Assembly (NCBI GenBank): GCA_934167435.1
Contig: CAKPKZ010000001.1
Span: 1-38,223, forward strand
Length of the DNA: 38,223 nt
Origin: an uncultured Clostridia bacterium
GTDB lineage: Bacteria > Bacillota > Clostridia > TANB77 > CAG-508
Reading direction: 5' to 3'
Made by a program: the position numbers and the translations under genes. Under the pieces are notes generated by a model that was not told the origin of the DNA, ran no database searches, and was given only the letters and a program-made list of their open reading frames with translations. How positions within the stretch are numbered: position 1 is the stretch's first letter; every line of letters begins with the position of its first letter. Shown piece by piece: positions 1 to 10,868 of this stretch.

Positions 1-1590
1 GATAAATTGTATACACGAGATTATTATTCAAAAACAACATATTTTAGATTGTTTATACCAAACCTTTATCCACAATATAATAAAGTATTATATTTGGATA
101 GTGATGTTGTAGTACTTGGAGATATTTCAAAATTATACAATGTAGAGTTAGGAAATAATTTAGTAGCAGCAGCACCAGATGATGTTATTCAAACTAATAA
201 AGTTTTTCAAGAATATGCAGAAAAGGTTGTAGGTGTAGCAGATTATAGAAATTATTTTAATGCAGGAATTCTTTTAATGAACTTAGATGAATTTAGAAAG
301 TTTAAATTCCAAGAAAAGTTTCTATATTTGTTAGAAACAATAAAATTTACTGTTGCACAAGATCAAGACTATTTAAACAGATTATCTAAAGGAAAAGTTA
401 AACTTATAGATAAAACATGGGATAGAATGCCAATTGCAGTAGATGATGTAAAAGAAGAAGATATAAAAATTATTCATTATAATTTAGCATATAAGCCATG
501 GCACTTTGAAGATATTTTATATAAAGAATATTTTTGGGACTATGCTCAAAAAACAGAGTTTTTTAATGATATTGTAAAAATAAAAGATAGCTATACCCAA
601 GAAGACAGATTTAAAGATATGGAACAATATAAAAGACTACAAGAATTAGCTCAAAAAGAATGTGACTGTGTTGGAGATGACAGAAATTACAGAAGATATC
701 AAAAGGTTGTTGAAAAATCCCAAGATAGATTAGAAGTACTAGAAAAAATAAAAAAATTAGAAGAAGATGGAATATTTGATGTTGATGTAGAAGAAGATCC
801 ACCAACAATTCCATTAACTCCTGAAAATGTAGATTATTTAAGAGAAAGCAAAAGGAATAAAATTAAAAATAAAGTTGCCAATAGCATGGGAAAGAAATTT
901 TTAAATGACTTATTAAAAGATAAAAAATTAATTATTAAAGATGTTAAAGGAATTGAAAACTTACAAAAAGTACAAACTGGAGCAATGATAACATGCAATC
1001 ACTTTAATTCATATGACTCTTTTGCTATTGAAAATGTTTTTAGAATTTCAGGTCAATCAAAAAACAAAAAATTATATAAAGTTATAAGAGAAGGAAATTA
1101 TACAAATTTTCCAGGGCTTTATGGTTTTTTCTTCAGAAACTGCGATACTTTACCATTAAGTTCAAATAAAAGAACAATGATAAAATTTATGGAAGCAGTT
1201 GAAGTTATTTTACAAAAAAAAGATTTTATTTTAATATATCCAGAGCAAAGTATGTGGTGGAATTATAGAAAACCAAAGCCATTAAAAAATGGAGCTTTTA
1301 AGTTAGCTGCAAGAAATAACGTACCTGTTATACCAATATTTATTACAATGCAAGATAGTAATATAACAGGAAAAGATGGTTTTCCTGTACAAGAGTATAT
1401 TGTAAACATAGAAGAACCAATATATCCAGACAATAATTTAACAGAAAGAGAAAATACTAATATAATGAGAGATAAAAATTTTGAGGTTTGGAAGCAAATA
1501 TACGAAAAATTTTACAAAATACCTCTTAAATACAATACAGAAAGTAACAAGGCAAACAAGCTAAATGAGGACATTAATAATGAAAAATAA
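1..1590 (+). CDS. GT8 glycosyltransferase fused to PlsC-type acyltransferase (5' partial)
   Basis: The frame is open at the first base, so the N-terminus lies outside the window; at least 529 residues are visible. The first ~190 residues match glycosyltransferase family 8, which transfers a sugar from a nucleotide sugar: LYLDSDVVVLGD carries the DxD metal/nucleotide-sugar motif, followed by NAGILLMNLDEF. After a charged, coiled-coil-like linker (about 195-290) comes a PlsC/LPLAT acyltransferase domain with NHFNSYDS (the HX4D catalytic motif, near residue 333) and IYPEQS (the PEGT-like substrate motif, near 413). The protein has no obvious transmembrane segment and probably acts on the inner face of the membrane, making an acylated glycolipid or cell-wall polymer; that product is inferred. 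The 3' end overlaps the start of a second acyltransferase gene, so the two are probably co-translated. Confidence 0.8.
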   Translation, partial: DKLYTRDYYSKTTYFRLFIPNLYPQYNKVLYLDSDVVVLGDISKLYNVELGNNLVAAAPDDVIQTNKVFQEYAEKVVGVADYRNYFNAGILLMNLDEFRKFKFQEKFLYLLETIKFTVAQDQDYLNRLSKGKVKLIDKTWDRMPIAVDDVKEEDIKIIHYNLAYKPWHFEDILYKEYFWDYAQKTEFFNDIVKIKDSYTQEDRFKDMEQYKRLQELAQKECDCVGDDRNYRRYQKVVEKSQDRLEVLEKIKKLEEDGIFDVDVEEDPPTIPLTPENVDYLRESKRNKIKNKVANSMGKKFLNDLLKDKKLIIKDVKGIENLQKVQTGAMITCNHFNSYDSFAIENVFRISGQSKNKKLYKVIREGNYTNFPGLYGFFFRNCDTLPLSSNKRTMIKFMEAVEVILQKKDFILIYPEQSMWWNYRKPKPLKNGAFKLAARNNVPVIPIFITMQDSNITGKDGFPVQEYIVNIEEPIYPDNNLTERENTNIMRDKNFEVWKQIYEKFYKIPLKYNTESNKANKLNEDINNEK

Positions 1591-2350
1591 AAAGGTAATT
1601 TATTACAAAGATGAATTAAATGACGAATTTTCAAATGTTAAAATACAACCTAGAGTTATAGATGAAAATTATAAATATATTCATAAAAACCCATTATGGA
1701 ATATATGCTCATATATTTTGCAAAATATATTAAGTGTTCCAATAAAAATATTTTATTCTAAGATTAAATTTAGAATAAAATATATAGGTAAAGAAAAAAT
1801 ACGAAAATATAAAAAGCAAGGATATTTTATATATGCAAATCATACTCAAGCATTTGCAGATACATTTATACCAAGTAACCCGATTTATCCAAAAAGAAAT
1901 TTCTTTATAGTAAATCCTGAAAATGTTTCAATGAAACATTTAGAGACTATAGTAGAAATGTTAGGGGCGTTACCTATTCCAAATAATAAAAGTGCTACTA
2001 AAAATTTTTTAGAAGCGGTAAAACAAAAAGTGGAGAATGGATTTGCAGTTACAATATACCCTGAAGCGCATATATGGCCATATTATACGAAGATAAGACC
2101 ATTTAAATCTGTGTCATTTAAATATCCAGTTAAACTAAAAAAACCAGCATTTTGTATGACAAATACATATCAAAAAACCAATAATAACAAGATCAAGATT
2201 GTTACATATATAGATGGACCATTTTTTACAAATGAAAAATTATCATTACAAGAGCAAAAAGAAGATTTGAGAAACCAAATATATAATTGTATGGTAAAAA
2301 GAAGTCAAAATAGCAATATAGAATACATTAAATATATAAAGTCTAAGTGA
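1580..2350 (+). CDS. PlsC-like acyltransferase
   Basis: 256 residues. ATG at 1580 is preferred over ATG at 1565; both overlap the end of the upstream gene. NHTQAFADT near residue 87 resembles the catalytic HX4D motif of the lysophospholipid acyltransferase family, but with five residues between His and Asp. YPEAHIWP near 160 takes the place of the PEGTR substrate loop. A hydrophobic stretch around 30-50 may hold the protein at the membrane. The domain is related to the C-terminal half of the preceding fusion protein. The two are translationally coupled and may act in sequence on one lipid. The acyl donor and acceptor cannot be read from the sequence. Confidence 0.7.
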   Translation: MKNKKVIYYKDELNDEFSNVKIQPRVIDENYKYIHKNPLWNICSYILQNILSVPIKIFYSKIKFRIKYIGKEKIRKYKKQGYFIYANHTQAFADTFIPSNPIYPKRNFFIVNPENVSMKHLETIVEMLGALPIPNNKSATKNFLEAVKQKVENGFAVTIYPEAHIWPYYTKIRPFKSVSFKYPVKLKKPAFCMTNTYQKTNNNKIKIVTYIDGPFFTNEKLSLQEQKEDLRNQIYNCMVKRSQNSNIEYIKYIKSK

Positions 2351-2366
2351 AAAGGAGAATATACAT

Positions 2367-3342
2367 ATGATAGAGTATGCAAATACATTTATAAATGGGA
2401 CAGATACATTTGCAGAGCCCAAAATTAAAGTTCTAGGCATTGGCCGGAGGAGGCAACAATGCTGTTAGACAAATGATTGAAAATAAAGTTAAAAATGTTG
2501 AGTTTTATTTTTTAAATACAGAGAAAGGAATATTAAATAGGGCAAATACTATTAATGTCTTGCAAATAGGTAAAGAGACAACTAAAGGTTTAGGTGCTGG
2601 CGCCAATCCAGATGTTGGTGAAAAGTCTGCAATAGAAAGCAAAGAGGAAATAAAAGAAATATTACAAGGTACAGATTTATTATTCTTAACATCAGGAATG
2701 GGTGGAGGAACAGGAACAGGAGCAATTCCAGTAGTTGCAGAATTAGCAAAGGAAATGGGGATTACAACAATTGGAATTGTAACAAGTCCATTTCTATTTG
2801 AGGGAAAGCAAAGAGCAATTAGAGCTAAAAAAGGAATTGAAAAATTAAAAAATAATGTTAATAGTTTAATAATAATTTCAAATGATAAATTACTAAAAAC
2901 TACTAATAATAAAATAAGTATAAAAAACGCATTTAAATTAGCCGATGATGTTATAGAACAAGGAATAAAAAGTATAACAGACATAATTACATCAATAGGA
3001 GATGTTAATGTGGATTTTGCAGATATTATAACTATATTGCAGTATAAAGGAATGGCTTATATGGCAATAGGACAAGCAAGTGGAGAACATAGGATGGAAG
3101 ATGCTGTTAAACAAGCTATAAATAATCCTCTTACAGAAAATACAATAAAAGATGCAAAAGGTATTATTTTTAATGTTAGGGCAAACTCTAATTTAGAATT
3201 AAATGAGTTAAATGATGGAATGAATATAGTAAATGATTTAATTAGTGAAGATGCAAATGTTATATTTGGAACCACTGTAGATGAAACACTTGGAGATGAA
3301 ATTATAGTAACTGTAATTGCAACAGGAGTAGCAGAGCAATAA
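2367..3342 (+). CDS. ftsZ: FtsZ-family protein with +1 frameshift and no C-terminal tail
   Basis: Tubulin-like GTPase of the division ring. ATG at 2367 follows AAGGAG. The zero frame reads into the first glycine loop and reaches codon CGG at 2445-2447. Skipping C2445 gives KVLGIGGGGNNAVRQM, the normal FtsZ nucleotide-binding start. The rest is typical: GMGGGTGTG (about residue 112), the VTSPFLFEG region, and DFADI with the T7-loop region. With the shift it is 324 residues and stops at VTVIATGVAEQ, directly after the globular domain. It therefore lacks the linker and the C-terminal peptide that bind FtsA, SepF and EzrA, so it may be a divergent second paralog. It lies between acyltransferase genes and an Rrf2 regulator, not in a dcw cluster. 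See the finding on CGG sites for the frameshift. Confidence 0.75.
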
Positions 3343-3360
3343 CGTGTTAAGGGGGAAAAA

Positions 3361-3759
3361 ATGAAAATATCAACCAAAGGAAGGTATGCCTTAAAATTAA
3401 TGATAGATTTAGCAATGAATAGCAAAGAAGAATATGTAACATTAAAAGATATTTCTAAAAGGCAAGGAATATCAAATAAATATTTAGAACAAATTGTTGC
3501 TATGTTAAATAAAGCAGGGTATTTAAAAACAGCAAGAGGAAATAATGGTGGATATAAATTAACAAAAAAGCCAGAAGATTATAAGGTTGGCGATATATTA
3601 AGAGCAACAGAAGGGGATCTAGCACCAATTATGTGTTTAACACAAAGTGGAGCATGTGACAAGAAAACTAAATGTATAACATACTCATTTTGGGAAGGAT
3701 TAGATAAAGTAATAAATGATTATGTTGATAGCAAGACATTAGCAGATTTTATAAAATAA
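3361..3759 (+). CDS. iscR: Rrf2-family regulator, IscR-like
   Basis: 132 residues with AAGGGGG before ATG. An N-terminal winged helix (MKISTKGRYALKLMIDLA, then the recognition helix region ISNKYLEQIVAML) is followed by C92-X6-C99-X5-C105. IscR uses three cysteines with nearly this spacing to bind a [2Fe-2S] cluster. Standing directly before the suf operon, it is most likely its iron-sulphur-sensing repressor. The tandem palindromes in the sufC promoter are the obvious binding sites. It starts 18 bp after the ftsZ-like gene, so it may be transcribed from upstream. CymR (cysteine regulator) is a related alternative, but CymR lacks the three cysteines. Confidence 0.85.
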   Translation: MKISTKGRYALKLMIDLAMNSKEEYVTLKDISKRQGISNKYLEQIVAMLNKAGYLKTARGNNGGYKLTKKPEDYKVGDILRATEGDLAPIMCLTQSGACDKKTKCITYSFWEGLDKVINDYVDSKTLADFIK

Positions 3760-3805
3760 AGTATATAAGAGTCTATTTAATAATAGATTCTTATTTTTAT
3801 TACTA

Positions 3806-3862
3806 TTTCCTATTGACTTACTAGGAAATAAATAGTATAATTCCTATTATGTTAGTAGGAAT
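3806..3862 (+). promoter_or_regulatory. Tandem Rrf2-type operators over the suf promoter
   Basis: Two copies of one palindrome: TTTCCTA-N9-TAGGAAA at 3806-3828 and ATTCCTA-N9-TAGGAAT at 3840-3862. Their centres are 34 bp apart, about three helical turns. The first spacer contains the -35 box, and the second copy overlaps the end of the -10 box and the start region. This is a classic repressor arrangement. The ligand regulator is inferred to be the IscR-like protein encoded just upstream. Confidence 0.8.
3813..3841 (+). promoter_or_regulatory. Vegetative promoter of the suf operon
   Basis: TTGACT (3813-3818), a 17-bp spacer, and TATAAT (3836-3841). A good ribosome site, AGGAGG, follows before the sufC ATG at 3884. 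It is embedded in the two operators described above. Confidence 0.85.
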
Positions 3863-3883
3863 TACAAAATATAGGAGGATTAT

Positions 3884-4630
3884 ATGAAAAGTTTATTAAA
3901 TATAGAAGATTTATATGTTAATGCAGAAGATAAAGAAATATTAAAAGGATTAAATTTAAATATAAAAAAGGGTGAAATTCATGTGATAATGGGCCCAAAT
4001 GGAGCTGGAAAGTCAACACTTGCAAATGTTATATTAAATAATCCTGAATATAAAAAAATAAGTGGAAATATTTATTTTGAAGACGAAAATATAAATGAAT
4101 TGTCAACTGATAAAATTGCTAAAAAAGGAATTTTTATGTCATTCCAATCACCTGAAGAGGTACCTGGGATTTCAACAATGAATTTTTTAAAAGTAGCTAA
4201 AAATAAAATAGAAGACAAGCCAGTAAAAATATTTGAATTTAAAGAGACAGTAAAGAAATATATGGAAGAATTAAATATGAACTCTAAGTTAATAAATAGA
4301 AACTTAAATGTTGGATTTTCAGGAGGAGAAAAAAAGAAAAATGAAATATTACAAATGCTTGTGCTAAATCCAAAACTTGCAATATTAGATGAAACAGATT
4401 CTGGTTTAGATATAGATAGTGTAAGAACAGTTTCTAAGGGAATTAATATGTTTAAAACAGAAGAAAATGCAGTTTTAATAATAACACATAACATGAAAAT
4501 ATTAGAGAACCTAAAAGTTGATTATGTTCATATTTTAATAGATGGAAAAATTGTAGAGACAGGTTCTCAAGAATTAGTAAAATATATCGAAGAAAACGGT
4601 TTTAGTAAATACAAGAAAGTAGGTAAATAA
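3884..4630 (+). CDS. sufC: Fe-S assembly ATPase SufC
   Basis: 248 residues, cytosolic ABC-type ATPase that drives conformational change of the SufB-SufD scaffold. Walker A GPNGAGKST (about 37-45), Q-loop MSFQSPEE, signature FSGGEKKKNE, Walker B LAILDETDSGLD and switch histidine ITHNM are all present. The length fits the family (about 250). It is the first gene of the operon, with a strong AGGAGG site, and ends 3 bp before sufB. Confidence 0.95.
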   Translation: MKSLLNIEDLYVNAEDKEILKGLNLNIKKGEIHVIMGPNGAGKSTLANVILNNPEYKKISGNIYFEDENINELSTDKIAKKGIFMSFQSPEEVPGISTMNFLKVAKNKIEDKPVKIFEFKETVKKYMEELNMNSKLINRNLNVGFSGGEKKKNEILQMLVLNPKLAILDETDSGLDIDSVRTVSKGINMFKTEENAVLIITHNMKILENLKVDYVHILIDGKIVETGSQELVKYIEENGFSKYKKVGK

Positions 4631-4633
4631 TTT

Positions 4634-6031
4634 ATGAAAACTAAAGTAAATGATATAAATAGAAATATATATGATATAAAAAATGAAGATAATTATGATT
4701 TTAAAATAAAAAAAGGTTTAAATAAAGAAATTGTAGAAGAAATTTCGAAACAAAAAAACGATCCAGATTGGATGAGAAAAATAAGACTAAAAGCACTTGA
4801 AACTTATGAAAAATTAGAACTTCCTACATGGGGACCAGATTTATCTGATTTAAAAATGGACGAAATAGCAACTTATGTAAAACCAAAATCAAAATTAAAT
4901 TCAAATTGGAACGATGTTCCAGAAGATATAAAAAATACATTTGACAAATTAGGCATTCCAGAGGCAGAAAAAAAATCATTATCTGGAGTTGGAGCTCAAT
5001 ATGATTCAGAAGTAGTATATCATAGTATAAAGCAAGACTTATTGAAACAAGGGGTAATATATACAGATATGGAAACAGCTGTAAAAGAATATCCTGAAAT
5101 AGTAAAAGAACATTTTATGAAATGTGTTGCAATAAATGATCATAAATTTGTAGCATTACATGCAGCAGTATGGTCTGGAGGTTCTTTTGTTTATGTGCCA
5201 AAAAATGTTAAAGTAGATATACCGCTTCAATCTTATTTTAGACTTAATTCGCCAGAATCCGGGCAATTTGAACATACATTAATAATTGTTGATGAAGGAG
5301 CAAGTCTTCATTTTATAGAAGGATGTTCAGCACCCAAATATAATAAAGTAAATCTTCATGCCGGGTGTGTTGAATTATATGTAAAAGATAATGCGTATCT
5401 TAGATATTCAACAATTGAAAATTGGTCAAAAAATATGATGAATTTAAATACTAAAAAAGCTATAGTCGGAAAAAATGCTCAAATAGACTGGGTAACAGGG
5501 TCTTTTGGCTCTAAAGTGTCAATGCTATATCCAATGAGCATTTTAAATGGAGAAAATGCTAAAACAGAATATACAGGAATAACATTTGCAGGAAAAGGTC
5601 AGAATTTAGATACAGGATTTAAAGTAATTCATAATGCACCAAACACATCATCTTTAGTAAATTCAAAATCTATTTCAAAAGACGGAGGAGCTTGTACTTA
5701 TAGAGCTTTAGTAAGAATTACAGAAAATGCTAAAAATGCAAAATGTAGTGTATCATGTGAATCTTTAATGTTAGATGATATATCAAAATCAGATACAATA
5801 CCAGTAAATGATATTAGAACAGACGAAGTTACATTTTCACATGAGGCAAAAATTGGAAAGATAAGTGATAAAGAAATTTTTTACTTAATGTCAAGAGGTC
5901 TTTCGGAAGAAGACGCAAAAGCAATGATTGTTCGTGGATTTGCTTATCCAATTTCAAAAGAATTGCCAGTAGAGTATGCTGTTGAAATGAATAATTTAAT
6001 AAATCTTGAATTAGAAGGGAGTATTGGCTAA
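4634..6031 (+). CDS. sufB: Fe-S assembly scaffold SufB
   Basis: 465 residues, the usual SufB length. It forms the core of SufBC2D, on which the cluster is built. FIEGCSAPKY carries the conserved cysteine on the beta-helix that receives sulphur. The C-terminal region includes CSVSCESLMLDDISKSDTIP and EVTFSHEAKIGKISDKEIFY, whose Glu and His residues sit at the SufB-SufD interface. ATG follows sufC by 3 bp with only a weak ribosome site, so translation is probably coupled. It overlaps sufD by one base (TAATG). Confidence 0.95.
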   Translation: MKTKVNDINRNIYDIKNEDNYDFKIKKGLNKEIVEEISKQKNDPDWMRKIRLKALETYEKLELPTWGPDLSDLKMDEIATYVKPKSKLNSNWNDVPEDIKNTFDKLGIPEAEKKSLSGVGAQYDSEVVYHSIKQDLLKQGVIYTDMETAVKEYPEIVKEHFMKCVAINDHKFVALHAAVWSGGSFVYVPKNVKVDIPLQSYFRLNSPESGQFEHTLIIVDEGASLHFIEGCSAPKYNKVNLHAGCVELYVKDNAYLRYSTIENWSKNMMNLNTKKAIVGKNAQIDWVTGSFGSKVSMLYPMSILNGENAKTEYTGITFAGKGQNLDTGFKVIHNAPNTSSLVNSKSISKDGGACTYRALVRITENAKNAKCSVSCESLMLDDISKSDTIPVNDIRTDEVTFSHEAKIGKISDKEIFYLMSRGLSEEDAKAMIVRGFAYPISKELPVEYAVEMNNLINLELEGSIG

Positions 6032-7071
6032 TGAATATAGAAATAAATAAAACTCCGGTTAGAACATCAAGAAACTTTGGAATAAATAATATAAGAATAG
6101 ATGAAGTAGAAATACCTAAAAATGTAGAAGCATTCACAACCTATAATATTGATTCTAAAAAGAGTATTATAAGTAATGATGTTAATCTTTCTGTTCTTAC
6201 ATATGGAAATGGTAAAGAACTAGAAGAGAATATAATAAAAAATGCTAATAATAAATTAAAAATAGAAACCAAAAAAGAGAACATAAAAATTGTATACGAG
6301 TTTGATGACAAAAATTTGAATCTTATAAATCAAATAGATATAGTAGGAAAAGAAGATGCTAACATAATAATAGAATATAATTCAAATACAAATCAAAAAT
6401 GCTTTCATAATGGAATAATAAAAGTATTAGCAAATGAAAATTGCAAATTAAATATAGTTATTATAAATTTATTAAATAATAATTCTTTAAATTTAGAATC
6501 AATAGAAACAAAAATTCTAAAAAATGCAATTGTTAATTACACAATAGTTGATATAGGAGCCAAAAAAAGTATTGTAAATTACTATGCAAATTGTTTGGGA
6601 GAGAATTCCAATAATGATTTAAAAAATATTTATTTAGGAAAAGAAAATGAAATTAAAGACTTAAATTATATAGCTCATTTGTATGGAAAAAAATCAATGG
6701 TTGATATTGATGCTCAAGGAGCAATAGATGGAAATTGTAAAAAGAACTTTAAAGGAACAATTGACTTTAAAAAAGGTTGTAAAAAAGCAAAAGGAAATGA
6801 AAAAGAATTTTGTTTATTATTATCTGAAGAAGCTAAAAGCATAGCACTTCCAATGTTATTAGCATCTGAAGAAGATGTTGAGGGAAATCACTCTACAGCG
6901 TCTGGAAAAGTTGAAAAAGAAATCTTATTTTATATAATGAGTAGAGGAATAAGCTATAAAGATGCAGTAAAATTAATAGTAAAATCAAGATTTAATAAGA
7001 TAATAGAGAGAATACAAGATGAAGAAGTAAAAAATAGAGTTATAAGTCAAATAGATAGGAGATTAGATTAA
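6031..7071 (+). CDS. sufD: Fe-S assembly protein SufD
   Basis: 346 residues, somewhat short for SufD (about 420) and divergent in the N-terminal two thirds. The conserved C-terminus is clear: VEGNHSTASGKVEKEILFYIMSRGIS matches the SufD pattern, with the His that helps hold the nascent cluster at the SufB interface. It partners SufB and SufC. It overlaps sufB by one base and is followed immediately by sufS, so the genes form one tight operon. The identification rests on position plus the C-terminal motif. Confidence 0.88.
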   Translation: MNIEINKTPVRTSRNFGINNIRIDEVEIPKNVEAFTTYNIDSKKSIISNDVNLSVLTYGNGKELEENIIKNANNKLKIETKKENIKIVYEFDDKNLNLINQIDIVGKEDANIIIEYNSNTNQKCFHNGIIKVLANENCKLNIVIINLLNNNSLNLESIETKILKNAIVNYTIVDIGAKKSIVNYYANCLGENSNNDLKNIYLGKENEIKDLNYIAHLYGKKSMVDIDAQGAIDGNCKKNFKGTIDFKKGCKKAKGNEKEFCLLLSEEAKSIALPMLLASEEDVEGNHSTASGKVEKEILFYIMSRGISYKDAVKLIVKSRFNKIIERIQDEEVKNRVISQIDRRLD

Positions 7072-8286
<1,215 letters not shown>

Positions 8287-8313
8287 AAATATTTAGGAAG
8301 AGGAATAATAGAA

Positions 8314-8745
8314 TTGGAGAATTTGGACGAATTATATAATGATTTAATTATGGAACATAGTATGAATTCATACAACAAAAAGAAATTAGAAAAATGTGAC
8401 TTTTGCGAAAAAGGGCATAATCCAAATTGTGGTGATGAAATAGAATTAGAATTAAAACTTAGTGGAAATAAGATTGAAGATATGGCATTTACAGGACATG
8501 GATGTGCAATATCACAAAGCTCTACATCTATAATGATAGATGTTTTAAAAGGGAAAACTATTCAAGAGGCAAAAGAAATCATAAAAATATTTATAGAAAT
8601 GATAAAAAGGGAAATAACTAACGAAGAAGAATTGAAAAGGTTAGAAGATGCTATTGCTTTTAAAAATGTATCAAATATGCCAGCAAGAGTAAAATGTGCG
8701 CTACTTGCATGGCATACAATGGATGAGTTATTAGAAAAAATATAA
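8314..8745 (+). CDS. sufU: Sulfur-transfer protein SufU
   Basis: 143 residues from a TTG start behind AGGAAGAGG. NPNCGDEIEL (C39, D41), GHGCAIS (C64) and VKCALLAW (C128) are the zinc/persulfide ligands of SufU, which activates SufS and accepts its sulphur. The length fits. It is the last gene of the suf operon, and uvrB follows after only 17 bp with its own ribosome site. Confidence 0.93.
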   Translation: MENLDELYNDLIMEHSMNSYNKKKLEKCDFCEKGHNPNCGDEIELELKLSGNKIEDMAFTGHGCAISQSSTSIMIDVLKGKTIQEAKEIIKIFIEMIKREITNEEELKRLEDAIAFKNVSNMPARVKCALLAWHTMDELLEKI

Positions 8746-8762
8746 AAGTTGGGGGAGGAAAA

Positions 8763-10719
8763 ATGTTTAAATTACATTCAGAATATAAGCCAACAGGCGA
8801 CCAACCACAAGCAATTGAATACCTATCAAAAGGCATAGAGGAAGGCAAAAAATTCCAGACGCTTCTAGGGGTTACAGGTTCACGGAAAAACTTTCACAAT
8901 GGCAAATATAATTGAAAAAGTGCAAAGACCCACACTCGTTTTAGCACACAATAAAACTTTGGCTGGACAATTATATAGCGAATTTAAAGAATTCTTCCCT
9001 GAGAATAGGGTTGAGTATTTTGTTAGTTATTATGATTATTACCAACCAGAAAGTTATATAGCACAGTCAGACACATATATAGAAAAAGACTCATCAATAA
9101 ATGATGAAATAGATAAATTAAGACATTCAGCAACATTATCATTGTTTGAAACAAGAGATGTAATAATAGTTGCTTCTGTATCATGTATATATGGATTAGG
9201 AGATCCCGTGGATTACCAAGAGATGATGTTATCACTAAGACCTGGTATGCAAAAGTCAAGGGATGCTGTAATGAAAAAATTAATAAATATGCAATATACA
9301 AGAAATGAGCTAGATTTTAAAAGAGGAACATTTAGAGCAAAAGGAGACATTTTAGAAATTTATCCTTCTTCACAAAGCGAATCTGCTGTAAGAGTTGAGT
9401 TTTGGGGAGATGAGATAGAAAAAATTACAGAAATAAATCCATTAACTGGAAAAGGAACTGGAACTAGAATGCATATATTAATTCCACCAGCTTCACAATA
9501 TGTAACTAGTAAAGACAAAATGGAAAAAGCTATAAAAACAATTGAAGAGGAATTAGAAGAAAGAATAGAGTATTTTAAGTCGCAAAATAAGTTAATAGAG
9601 GCACAGCGTATAGAAGAAAGAACAAATTTTGATATAGAAATGATGAAGGAAACAGGATTTTGTTCTGGAATAGAAAATTATTCAAGACATATAAGTCAAA
9701 GACCAGCAGGAAGCCCGCCATATACTTTATTTGATTATTTTCCAGATGATTTCTTGCTTTTAATTGACGAATCTCATGCAACAATTCCACAAGTAAGAGC
9801 AATGTATAATGGTGATAGATCTAGAAAAGAATCACTTGTAAATTATGGATTTAGATTACCTTCTGCATTTGACAATAGACCATTAAAATTTAGTGAATTT
9901 GAGGAAAGACTAAACCAAGTAATATTTGTTAGTGCAACACCTGCAGAATATGAAAAAGAAAATGCTAAAGATAATGTAGTAGAACAAATTATAAGACCTA
10001 CAGGATTGTTAGATCCAAAAGTTATAGTAAAACCTGTTACAAACCAAATAGATGACTTGCTAGAACAAATAAGAATAAGAATAGAAAAGAATGAAAGGGT
10101 TTTAGTTACAACATTAACAAAGAAAATGGCAGAAGACTTAACATCATATTTAAAAAGTCTAGATATAAAAGTAAATTATATACATTCAGATACTAAAGCT
10201 TTAGAAAGAATGGAGATAATAAGAAAATTAAGACTTGGAGAATTTGATGTATTAGTTGGCATTAATTTGTTAAGAGAGGGACTAGATATTCCAGAGGTTT
10301 CTTTAGTTGCAATATTAGATGCTGACAAAGAAGGATTTCTTCGCTCAGAACGCTCTCTTATCCAAACGATTGGTCGTGCTGCAAGAAATACAGATGGAAC
10401 AGTTATTATGTATGCAGACGAATTAACAGACTCCATGGATAAGGCTATAACAGAGACAAATAGAAGAAGAAAAATACAAGAAGAATATAATAAAAAACAT
10501 GGAATAACACCAAAAACTATTAAAAAAGACATTAGAGATTCAATAAAAGCAACACTTACGCAAGATATTGGTGTTGAATACAAGTTAGAAAAACAAGAAG
10601 ATATTAAAGAAACAATAAATAAATTAACAGATGAGATGTTAAATTATGCTGCTACAATGGAATTCGAGAAGGCTGCAGAACTAAGAGATAAAATTAAGGA
10701 ATTAGAAAAATTGTTATAA
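8763..10719 (+). CDS. uvrB: Excinuclease subunit UvrB with +1 frameshift in Walker A
   Basis: DNA-damage recognition helicase subunit of nucleotide excision repair. ATG at 8763 follows GGGGAGG and begins MFKLHSEYKPTGDQPQAIEYL, the standard UvrB start. In the Walker A loop the zero frame meets codon CGG at 8883-8885. Skipping C8883 restores LLGVTGSGKTFTMAN. The remaining motifs are intact: the beta-hairpin YYDYYQPESYI, DESH, the helicase motif VGINLLREGLDIPEVSLVAI, QTIGRAARN, and the C-terminal UVR motif (MEFEKAAELRDKIKELEKLL). With the shift the protein is 651 residues, normal for UvrB (about 660). Everything except the single base looks under selection. See the finding on CGG sites. Confidence 0.93.
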
Positions 10720-10771
10720 AAATGTTGGAATATATAAAGGCAAATATAAAGGTATTTAAACATATATAATT

Positions 10772-10817
10772 AAATAAAAGTAATTGTATTTTATAGTAAG
10801 TGCAATTACTTTTATTT
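10772..10817 (+). terminator. Rho-independent terminator after uvrB
   Basis: Perfect 15-bp stem (10772-10786 with 10803-10817), 16-nt loop, then a T-rich tract. It separates the suf-uvrB block from cwlJ. Confidence 0.8.
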
Positions 10818-10868
10818 TTTATCACAAAAATTTTTAAAAAACATATATTAAATAAGGAAGGTGTTAAT

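Noticed and set aside
2440..2450. Ordinary pseudogenisation of the ftsZ-like gene, uvrB and fic-like gene
   Set aside because: Each gene has exactly one defect, of identical form (C before GGN, in codon phase), and is otherwise free of stops and with conserved motifs. Independent decay would give mixed lesions. Sequencing error remains open and is named in the finding.
2505..2984. Long minus-strand open frames over ftsZ, suf, uvrB, ackA, der and rho
   Set aside because: They are shadows of well-supported plus-strand genes, with hydrophobic low-complexity translations and no ribosome sites.
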